This document shows, in pieces, positions 6,120 through 11,542 of a DNA stretch of 11,542 nucleotides. The stretch is taken from positions 1-11,542 of the forward strand of contig NZ_CAAFOM010000069.1 of NCBI RefSeq assembly GCF_900764565.1, written 5' to 3'. A program made the position numbers and the translations under genes. Source of the stretch: an uncultured Catenibacterium sp. (GTDB taxonomy: Bacteria; Bacillota_I; Bacilli_A; Erysipelotrichales; Coprobacillaceae). Position 1 is the first letter of the stretch. Every line of letters starts with the position of its first letter. The notes beneath the pieces were generated by a model. That model did no database searches, had not been told where the DNA came from, and was given only the letters and a program-made list of their open reading frames with translations.

Positions 6120-7440
6120 CTGTTACACCTCCCATCAATAAATAAATGAGTGAAGCCATCATCAATTCCTTTTTACAGAATGTATAATAAGACTTCATAT
6201 CCATAGATTCCTTATATTTCATTTGATGTAAGAAGAATCCTACAATAGATTCTCTATTGAGATGATTCTGTAAGAAGGAAAGATTAACCTTTGTGGGACT
6301 GAGTTCCTTAGAGAAATAATCCTTCTCCATATATTTCTCAAATGCATTCAAAATCATATTCTTGTATTCTTCAAATGCATAAACCTTTAAATCATCAAAG
6401 TCTAATAACTCCCCAATAAAGTCTAAAGTAATATATGTATAGTCTTTGAGATTTAAGATTATTTGATGATTGGCTTCTAATAATAATGAAGTCAGTTCTG
6501 ATGCATTACTATTGAAGAAACCTCTCATTTCTTTTTCCATCATCAATAACTGTTTATAGTAGTCATGAAATACTGTCTGACTAGATGGAAGAAAAGTATA
6601 ATGATTACCTTCATAATTCCCAAATAGCTTATATGCCATCAAATAGCCTAAACGCTTGTTTCTTTCAAGAACATCCTTATTAAAGTCCATAAAACCACCT
6701 AAATCAACGGGTGGACATGAATAAAGGATAGAAGGACGATTGATATATTGTGGATGAACGGGAATAAGATGCATATCAACCACCACTATTTCATCTGCAC
6801 CCATATCTAAGGCAAGATCAATAGGTAGATTATCACTAAATCCCCCATCAATATATTTATTTCCCTCTATTTCTGTCATTGGAAAGACAGGAAAACATGC
6901 ACTACTTGCAAGCAGATAGTCAAGCATATGTCCTCTTTCCATTTCAGATTTAGTCTTGAAACATGCTTTCATACTTGGAAACTGTACTGTACATATACCA
7001 AAATCTATTGGTGACGATAATAAGCGTTCTTCATCCATCAGTCCTCGGCAGTGTTCTACAAAAGGGGTATTATCTGCACCTTTGTTTTTAAAATAGTATC
7101 TTAAAAAGGATTGTGCCAGAGATGTCTGCTGGGCGATAGATTCTTTAAGTTCTGCTAAGTTATTCCCCTCTTCTTTATTAAATAAAGAAGTTGTCATAAA
7201 GTCATCTTTTAAATCAGTCAGATCAGGTGCATTATTGAAAACATGGTCCATATCCAATATATTCCATGTATATTCCAATCCTTCATAGTCTCCCATAGCC
7301 ACGAGTGCACCATTTAAAGCACCAATAGAAGTCCCTGTCACAATATCAAAATGCTGGTTGAGTTCTTTAGCTGCACATAAGAAACCTGCCTCATAAGCAC
7401 CTTTAGATCCTCCACCACTTAATACTATAGCTCTTTTCAT
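6106..7440 (-). CDS. Patatin-like phospholipase family protein
   Basis: A 444-residue serine lipid acyl hydrolase of the patatin family. The oxyanion-hole loop is SGGGSKGAYEAG at 8-19, the nucleophile is Ser38 in GTSIG (36-40), and the partner of the Ser-Asp dyad is Asp198 in YIDGGFSDNLP. The DGG motif and the downstream LALDMGADEIVVVD strand are as in bacterial patatins such as the RssA/YchK type. No signal peptide or membrane helix is visible, so it is probably cytoplasmic and acts on membrane phospholipids or acyl esters. The catalytic domain covers about residues 1-225; the remaining 220 residues are mostly helical by composition and not recognised. The ATG overlaps the malQ stop as ATGA and has only a weak ribosome binding site, so translation likely depends on coupling to malQ. 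The substrate is unknown. Confidence 0.9.
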   Translation of the reverse strand: MKRAIVLSGGGSKGAYEAGFLCAAKELNQHFDIVTGTSIGALNGALVAMGDYEGLEYTWNILDMDHVFNNAPDLTDLKDDFMTTSLFNKEEGNNLAELKESIAQQTSLAQSFLRYYFKNKGADNTPFVEHCRGLMDEERLLSSPIDFGICTVQFPSMKACFKTKSEMERGHMLDYLLASSACFPVFPMTEIEGNKYIDGGFSDNLPIDLALDMGADEIVVVDMHLIPVHPQYINRPSILYSCPPVDLGGFMDFNKDVLERNKRLGYLMAYKLFGNYEGNHYTFLPSSQTVFHDYYKQLLMMEKEMRGFFNSNASELTSLLLEANHQIILNLKDYTYITLDFIGELLDFDDLKVYAFEEYKNMILNAFEKYMEKDYFSKELSPTKVNLSFLQNHLNRESIVGFFLHQMKYKESMDMKSYYTFCKKELMMASLIYLLMGGVTDEHH

Positions 7441-8879
7441 AGAGTTTCATCTCGATTCGTATCATGAATCAATTTCTTCATGAATTTCATTTCCTTATTA
7501 AATTCTGTAAAACGAGACATCTTCCATTCCCAGTTAGGAGTTCCAATAGTGCCTGGTGTATTAAAACGTGATGTTTCTGGTTCTCCTAGAAGATCCCATA
7601 CAGGAATAATGACAGACTCGGCAGGTAGATCCATACAATAATGAATCATCTGACGATGCTTTTTGCGTTCCTTATAACCTTCAAGAAGTAGATCTACTTC
7701 CTTTAGTGTATCTTCATCAAGATTACTATACCATCCCATTAATGTATCATTATCATGTGTACCGCTATATACAACAACCTTATCAAAATCAAATTCATCT
7801 TTGAAATGGAACTGGAAAATATACATACCCTTGAAATTATAATGATCTCTTAACTCATATACTTCATCTCTTAATAAACCTAAATCTTCTGCAAGTATAT
7901 GTGTATCTGGATATTCTTCAAATAGCTTATCAAATAAAGCATAGCCTGGTGCTTCCACCCATTCACCTACTACAGCAGTTGGTTCAGAAGCGGGAATCTT
8001 CCAATATGTATCAAAACCACGGAAATGGTCAATACGTACTTCATCATAAAGCTTATTAGCACTATGAATTCTATCAATCCAGAACTTGAAGTCTGTTTTT
8101 TCTAGATGATCCCAGTCATAGATTGGGTTACCCCATCTCTGTCCAAATTCACTAAAATAATCAGGTGGTACACCTGCTACAAATGAAGGTGAGCCATCTT
8201 CCTCTAATAAGAAGTCTTCCTGATCTAACCAGCAGTCAGCACTATCTAATCCTACATAAATAGGCATATCCCCTATAATCATAATACCCTGATCATTCGC
8301 ATATTTCTTCAATGCATACCATTGTTTAAAGAAATAGTACTGTAAGAACTCCTGATAATTGATTTCTTTTTCAAATGGTAATAACTCAAATGTTGGATGA
8401 TGAGGGAATACCTTATATTCTTCCTCCCAATCTGTCCATGGTTTTCCTTCATTTGTTAATTTAAATGTACGGAATAAAGCATAGCCCTTAACCCATTCAT
8501 TTTCTTCTACAAACTGCTTGAAATCATCATTGAATTCAAATCTAGAATAAGCAAGTCTGAGCAGTTCTTCTTTATGCACACGTACAGTTTCATATTCTAC
8601 TGTCTGAGCCATCTTATTAAATGTTTTTAATTCCTTTTTTTCTAGTAAGCCATCTGCAGCTAAGCCTTCTAAATCAATATAAAGTTCATCACCAGCATAA
8701 GATGAATAAGGCTGATAAGGTGAATTACCATATGCTAAAGGATTAAGTGGTAAGATCTGCCAGATCTTTATATCTGATTTCTTTAGCTGATCCACAAAGG
8801 TATATGCGTTCTTCCCAAAATCTCCTACACCATAAGATGATGGTAATGCAGAGATTGGACATAATATTCCTGCTTTCAT
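7437..8879 (-). CDS. malQ: 4-alpha-glucanotransferase (amylomaltase), GH77
   Basis: A 480-residue GH77 enzyme of the compact bacterial type. It transfers alpha-1,4-glucan segments between maltooligosaccharides, releasing glucose, in cytoplasmic maltodextrin and glycogen use. The N-terminus has the family run SALPSSYGVGDFG at 10-22 and LPLNPLAYGNSPYQPYSS in the substrate groove. The catalytic nucleophile is Asp284 in VRIDHFRGFD, the acid/base Glu331 in LAEDLG, and the third carboxylate Asp376 in SGTHDNDT. All three are intact. It starts one base after the LUD gene ends, with AGGAG and AGG upstream, and its stop overlaps the patatin start. No phosphorylase, maltose transporter or regulator is beside it, which is unusual for malQ. 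Confidence 0.96.
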   Translation of the reverse strand: MKAGILCPISALPSSYGVGDFGKNAYTFVDQLKKSDIKIWQILPLNPLAYGNSPYQPYSSYAGDELYIDLEGLAADGLLEKKELKTFNKMAQTVEYETVRVHKEELLRLAYSRFEFNDDFKQFVEENEWVKGYALFRTFKLTNEGKPWTDWEEEYKVFPHHPTFELLPFEKEINYQEFLQYYFFKQWYALKKYANDQGIMIIGDMPIYVGLDSADCWLDQEDFLLEEDGSPSFVAGVPPDYFSEFGQRWGNPIYDWDHLEKTDFKFWIDRIHSANKLYDEVRIDHFRGFDTYWKIPASEPTAVVGEWVEAPGYALFDKLFEEYPDTHILAEDLGLLRDEVYELRDHYNFKGMYIFQFHFKDEFDFDKVVVYSGTHDNDTLMGWYSNLDEDTLKEVDLLLEGYKERKKHRQMIHYCMDLPAESVIIPVWDLLGEPETSRFNTPGTIGTPNWEWKMSRFTEFNKEMKFMKKLIHDTNRDETL

Positions 8880-8880
8880 A

Positions 8881-9522
8881 TTAATAACCTAACTCCTGTC
8901 TCATAATAATTACATGGATTCTATCCTTGTTTGATTGACGTGCAAGTTTCACATATGCAGAACAGATTCTCTGTTCTGACATACAGTTCACACACTTACC
9001 TGTCACTGCACATCCTGTCTGACGATTAAGTCTTATCGCATTGGCTGGTGCAGAAACATTCTTAATATGATCAATGGCTTCTTCTTCTGATTCAAAGATC
9101 TTATTGACACCAGTAACTACATAAACATCCTTAGGTCCATAAATCATTGCAGCCACTCTATTCCCATTGCCATCAATATTATATAAACAGCCCTCTGTTG
9201 TAATCGCATTGGTACTAGTCAAATAAATATCTGCATTAAATGCTTCATGATGAATGGCGTTGACTTCTTCTTTAGTGAGTCCCTTTGCATAACGATCAAG
9301 GAACTTCACATCACTTGCACGTACTAAATCTAATACATGCATTTCATCAAGTGACATCGAACCGCCTACTGCCACTACTTTTTGATCAGTCAAGATTGTT
9401 TTAAAATAATCATGCAGTTCTTCTTCAGTATTAAATACATCACAAGTCATGTTATTTCTTTCTAAAGCTTTCTTTAATCTTTCGATTTTTAAATCATACA
9501 TACCCAATAAATTCTTATCCAT
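8881..9522 (-). CDS. LUD-domain protein (lactate utilization LutC/YkgG-like)
   Basis: A 213-residue protein with a single LUD domain (PF02589, formerly DUF162). Characteristic motifs are AVGGSMSLDEM at 51-61, TSTNAITTEG at 102-111 with NIDGNGNR after it, and VYVVTGVNKI near 133-142. Near the C-terminus are four cysteines, C171, C177, C180 and C187 (spacing CX5-CX2-CX6-C), which could bind a metal or an iron-sulfur cluster. In Bacillus, LutC works with LutA and LutB in L-lactate oxidation; neither is present here, and stand-alone LUD proteins of this length are common in anaerobic Bacillota with no assigned role. GAGAGGTG is the ribosome binding site with a 5-base spacer. It heads the five-gene operon, with a promoter just upstream. 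Family is firm; function is open. Confidence 0.9.
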   Translation of the reverse strand: MDKNLLGMYDLKIERLKKALERNNMTCDVFNTEEELHDYFKTILTDQKVVAVGGSMSLDEMHVLDLVRASDVKFLDRYAKGLTKEEVNAIHHEAFNADIYLTSTNAITTEGCLYNIDGNGNRVAAMIYGPKDVYVVTGVNKIFESEEEAIDHIKNVSAPANAIRLNRQTGCAVTGKCVNCMSEQRICSAYVKLARQSNKDRIHVIIMRQELGY

Positions 9523-9543
9523 AAAAACACCTCTCTGTCCCCT

Positions 9544-9572
9544 ATTATAACATATGAAAGTGGTTTATAATA
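9544..9572 (-). promoter_or_regulatory. Extended -10 promoter of the LUD-malQ-patatin-GNAT-YczE operon
   Basis: On the minus strand TGTTATAAT gives a perfect TATAAT (9544-9549) with the TG extension. The hexamer 17 bases upstream (9567-9572, TATTAT) is a poor -35, which an extended -10 can tolerate. No other promoter is evident inside the tightly packed genes downstream, so this probably drives all five. Confidence 0.6.
9566..9571 (+). promoter_or_regulatory. Candidate -10 box of the nicotinamidase-type gene
   Basis: A perfect TATAAT on the plus strand lies 22 bases before the ATG, with the ribosome binding site AAGGAGG (9580-9586) between. The -35 position (9543-9548, TATTAT) is poor and coincides with the -10 of the opposite promoter. 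The leader would be only about 15 nt. Confidence 0.45.
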
Positions 9573-9593
9573 AATAAAAAAGGAGGTTTCAGC

Positions 9594-10118
9594 ATGAGCA
9601 AGAAACTATTGGTTGTTGTAGATTATCAGAATGATTTTGTGGATGGTGCTCTTGGATTTGAAAAAGCACCCAAGATTGCCCCTTATATCATTTCATTAGT
9701 AAAGAAATATGAAGAAGAAGGTGAAGATGTCTGGTTTACTAAAGATACACACTTTAATAATTATCTAGAAACACAGGAAGGTAAGAATTTACCTGTCCCT
9801 CATTGTATTGCACAGACAAAAGGACATGAACTTTATGGAGAATTACAATCCTTAAGTAGAAATCATACAATGATTGAAAAGAATACTTTTCCATCTTTAA
9901 CGTTGGCTAACTTCTTAAAAGACACAAGTTATGAGGAAGTAAGAGTCGTAGGTCTTGTAACCGATATTTGTGTTATATCCAACTGCATTATGATTAAGAG
10001 TGCGCTTCCTGAAGCTGTAATTGAAGTTGATACAAAAGGATGTGCTTCTTTTGATGAAGATTTAGAAAAAGCTGCCTTAACTGTACTAGAAAAGAGTTTA
10101 CAGGTTAAAGTGATTTAG
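9594..10118 (+). CDS. pncA: Nicotinamidase-type cysteine hydrolase (isochorismatase superfamily)
   Basis: A 174-residue cytoplasmic enzyme with the full nicotinamidase layout: catalytic Asp10 in VVVDYQNDFVDG, Lys96 in IEKNTFPS, and nucleophile Cys126 in VTDICVISN. Probable metal ligands are Asp51 and His53 in KDTHF and His70 in VPHC, matching the spacing known from archaeal and bacterial PncA. The reaction would be hydrolysis of nicotinamide to nicotinate and ammonia in NAD salvage. Related amidases of the superfamily share the triad, but the Asp-x-His plus PxHC metal site favours a true nicotinamidase. AAGGAGG with a 7-base spacer fixes the start. It is divergent from the LUD-malQ operon and has no clear terminator before the next gene, though that gene has its own strong promoter. 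Confidence 0.85.
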   Translation: MSKKLLVVVDYQNDFVDGALGFEKAPKIAPYIISLVKKYEEEGEDVWFTKDTHFNNYLETQEGKNLPVPHCIAQTKGHELYGELQSLSRNHTMIEKNTFPSLTLANFLKDTSYEEVRVVGLVTDICVISNCIMIKSALPEAVIEVDTKGCASFDEDLEKAALTVLEKSLQVKVI

Positions 10119-10179
10119 TGTTATTTTTCTGTTTTCCATAAATTATATAAATTGTTTTGTATTATTTCCTCATTTTGTA

Positions 10180-10208
10180 TTGCATCTAGAAAGTGATAGT
10201 ACTATAAT
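10180..10208 (+). promoter_or_regulatory. Strong sigma-A-type promoter of the branched-chain aminotransferase gene
   Basis: TTGCAT (10180-10185, 4 of 6 to TTGACA) and a perfect TATAAT (10203-10208) are spaced by exactly 17 bases. Transcription would start near 10215, giving a leader of about 23 nt with no room for a T-box or riboswitch. The 119-bp gap 10119-10237 otherwise holds only AT-rich sequence. Confidence 0.85.
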
Positions 10209-10237
10209 GAGAACAATTCTAAAGGGGGATTTTACTA

Positions 10238-11302
10238 ATGGAAATCAAAGTAGAAAGAGCAAAGACTCTTAAAGAAAAGCCAGATCAGTCAAATCTTGGC
10301 TTCGGTAAATATTTTACTGATCATATGTTTGTATATGATTGGGATTCTGAAAAAGGATGGCATGATGCACGTATCGTACCATATGCTCCAATTCAGATGG
10401 ATCCAGCTACAATGGTCCTTCACTATGCACAGGAAACTTTTGAAGGATTAAAGGCTTATCGTGATCCTGAAGGAAATGTTCAGTTATTCCGTCCAGAAAT
10501 GAATGCAAAACGTATGAGAAACTCAAACAAACGTCTATGTATGGCTGAATTACCAGAAGAAGACTTCGTAGAAGCTGTAGAAACTCTTGTTAAGTATGAA
10601 CAGGATTGGATTCCTACTGCACCTGAAACTTCTTTATATATTCGTCCATTCATGTTTGCGACTGAACCAGGTGTTGGTGTTCATCCAGCTAATAAATATA
10701 AATTCGTTATCATCTTAACACCAGTTGGAAACTACTATCCTGAAGGTGTTGCACCAGTTAAGATCTGGATTGAAGATGAATTTGTAAGAGCTGTTAAGGG
10801 TGGTACTGGTTTCACTAAATGTGGTGGTAACTATGCTGGTTCACTTGCTGCACAGGTTAAAGCAGAAGAACATGGTTATACTCAGGTATTATGGCTAGAT
10901 GGTCAGGAAAGAAAGTATGTTGAAGAAGTTGGTTCTATGAACATCATGTTCTTAATCAACGATACTGTAGTGACTGCACCACTTGAAGGTTCAGTACTTC
11001 CAGGTGTCACAAGAGATTCTATGTTAACAATTCTTCGTGACTGGGGCTATAAAGTAGAAGAACGTCATCTAAGTGTTGATGAATTAATGGAAGCCGGACG
11101 TACTGGTGCTTTAAAAGAAGCTTGGGGTACAGGTACTGCAGCAGTTATTTCTCCAGTAGGTGAATTATGTTATAAGGGTGAAGAAGTTCTTATCAATGAC
11201 TTCAAGACTGGTGAATTAACTCAGAAACTATATGATACTTTAACAGGTATCCAATGGGGTAAACTTCCAGATAAGTTCAACTGGATTCATAAAGTAAAAT
11301 AA
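10238..11302 (+). CDS. ilvE: Branched-chain amino acid aminotransferase (PLP fold type IV)
   Basis: A 354-residue enzyme of the longer bacterial/eukaryotic-like BCAT type. It moves the amino group between glutamate and the 2-oxo acids of leucine, isoleucine and valine, the last step of their synthesis or first of their breakdown. The PLP-binding lysine is Lys194 in GFTKCGGNYAGSL. Other family marks are LHYAQETFEGLKAYR (61-75), LYIRPFMFAT (133-142), YVEEVGSMNIMF (227-238), LPGVTRDS and the GTGTAAVISPVG turn near the C-terminus. The sequence looks complete and uninterrupted. A purine-rich AAAGGGGG site precedes the ATG, a near-consensus promoter lies upstream, and a strong terminator follows, so it is a single-gene transcript. 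No other isoleucine-valine or leucine genes are adjacent. No attenuator is visible. Confidence 0.95.
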   Translation: MEIKVERAKTLKEKPDQSNLGFGKYFTDHMFVYDWDSEKGWHDARIVPYAPIQMDPATMVLHYAQETFEGLKAYRDPEGNVQLFRPEMNAKRMRNSNKRLCMAELPEEDFVEAVETLVKYEQDWIPTAPETSLYIRPFMFATEPGVGVHPANKYKFVIILTPVGNYYPEGVAPVKIWIEDEFVRAVKGGTGFTKCGGNYAGSLAAQVKAEEHGYTQVLWLDGQERKYVEEVGSMNIMFLINDTVVTAPLEGSVLPGVTRDSMLTILRDWGYKVEERHLSVDELMEAGRTGALKEAWGTGTAAVISPVGELCYKGEEVLINDFKTGELTQKLYDTLTGIQWGKLPDKFNWIHKVK

Positions 11303-11304
11303 TC

Positions 11305-11329
11305 AAAAAAGCGCTAAGGCGCTTTTTTT
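11305..11329 (+). terminator. Intrinsic terminator of the aminotransferase gene
   Basis: The stem AAAAAAGCGC (11305-11314) and GCGCTTTTTT (11319-11328) closes a TAAG loop and runs into seven T. It begins three bases after the stop codon. The A-run on the other side makes it potentially bidirectional. Confidence 0.93.
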
Positions 11330-11421
11330 CATAAAAAGATACATTTTTGATTAAGTAATCCTGAATGAGAGAGAGTATAAGATATATAGGAAGCTTCTTT
11401 TCCTACAGGAGGGGTCAATAT
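11330..11421 (+). mobile_element. Probable left end of an IS200/IS605-family (IS1341-like) element, boundary not resolved
   Basis: The element carrying tnpB must begin between the aminotransferase terminator and ATG 11422. These 92 bases include a GA-rich stretch (11367-11375) and the hairpin at 11387-11405. IS200/IS605 elements have no terminal inverted repeats and make no target duplication, so the exact left boundary cannot be read from one end alone. Confidence 0.45.
11387..11405 (+). repeat. Small inverted repeat upstream of tnpB (possible IS left-end hairpin)
   Basis: TAGGAA (11387-11392) and TTCCTA (11400-11405) pair perfectly around a 7-base loop, just before the tnpB ribosome binding site. 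Subterminal hairpins are a feature of IS200/IS605-family ends, so this could be part of the left end, but a hairpin affecting tnpB translation, or chance, is also possible. No matching right end is in the window. Confidence 0.4.
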
Positions 11422-11542
11422 ATGTATCTTACACTAAAACAGCAGGTGAAGCATCTTTCAAAGGAAGATTATCGTTCTATTAAGGAATTGTGTCGTATTG
11501 CGAAGAATCTCACCAATCAGGCAATCTATAACATCAGACAGC
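11422..11542 (+). CDS. tnpB: TnpB-type RNA-guided nuclease of IS200/IS605 superfamily, 5' end only
   Basis: Forty codons are visible before the window ends. They read MYLTLKQQVKHLSKEDYRS then IKELCRIAKNLTNQAIYNIRQ, which matches from memory the N-terminus of OrfB/TnpB proteins of the IS605 family in Bacillota (typically MYLTLKQ followed by a CxxAKNLYNxAxYxxRQ helix). TnpB is an RNA-guided DNA endonuclease that favours retention of its element; its guide RNA comes from the 3' end of the element, outside the window. AGGAGGGG (11407-11414) with a 7-base spacer supports the start. No tnpA gene lies upstream, since the aminotransferase terminator is only about 90 bases away, so this is a tnpB-only (IS1341-like) element or one with tnpA elsewhere. 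The RuvC residues cannot be checked. Confidence 0.85.
   Translation, partial: MYLTLKQQVKHLSKEDYRSIKELCRIAKNLTNQAIYNIRQ

Noticed and set aside
9555..9568. Second cre-like site, TGAAAGTGGTTTAT, between the LUD and nicotinamidase promoters
   Set aside because: Only 8 of 11 specified positions match, and it lacks the central CG and the closing CA that matter most.
10119..10179. Possible terminator after the nicotinamidase-type gene
   Set aside because: There are T-rich runs but no stable GC-containing hairpin; AATTATATAAATT is only an AT palindrome.
11347..11351. TTGAT as insertion target and left boundary of the tnpB element
   Set aside because: TTGAT is the target of ISDra2, but a five-base word in AT-rich DNA is expected by chance and targets differ between elements; with no right end or empty site it cannot be assigned.

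Overview
The window reads as chromosomal DNA of an AT-rich, low-GC Gram-positive (Bacillota). Nearly every gene has a strong AGGAGG-type ribosome binding site, -10 boxes are often perfect TATAAT, intrinsic terminators with T-runs follow most transcription units, and the gene set (PTS component, 6-phospho-beta-glucosidase, RpiR regulator, malQ, a LUD-domain protein, TnpB) fits a fermentative anaerobe. A gut Erysipelotrichia/Coprobacillaceae-type host is my guess from gene style only; nothing in the window proves a genus.

Layout. 1-195 is the 3' end of a sugar-nucleotide-type nucleotidyltransferase gene, closed by a terminator. 219-1768 (minus) is a two-gene unit: an unrecognised 170-residue protein followed, with an ATGA overlap, by an AbiH-family protein, so probably a phage-defence cassette. 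1823-4589 is a beta-glucoside locus: a lone PTS IIB gene (minus) with its own promoter carrying a cre-like palindrome, a divergent RpiR-type regulator, and a GH1 6-phospho-beta-glucosidase. No IIA or IIC is present here, so the transporter must be completed elsewhere. 4639-9522 (minus) is a five-gene operon with almost no spacing: LUD-domain protein, malQ, patatin-like phospholipase, a GNAT-like protein with a degenerate acetyl-CoA loop and an unknown C-terminal part, and a YczE-type membrane protein. 9594-10118 is a nicotinamidase-type cysteine hydrolase, divergent from that operon across a 71-bp gap holding two facing -10 boxes. 10238-11302 is a branched-chain aminotransferase with a near-consensus promoter and a strong terminator. 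11422-11542 is the start of a TnpB gene of the IS200/IS605 superfamily, running off the right edge.

How it fits together. The centre and right are ordinary carbon, NAD and amino-acid metabolism. The accessory pieces are the AbiH pair on the left and TnpB on the right. I did not find a clearly new multi-gene system. The best candidates for novelty are the unknown partner of AbiH, the degenerate GNAT with its extra domain, and the mixed-function five-gene operon.
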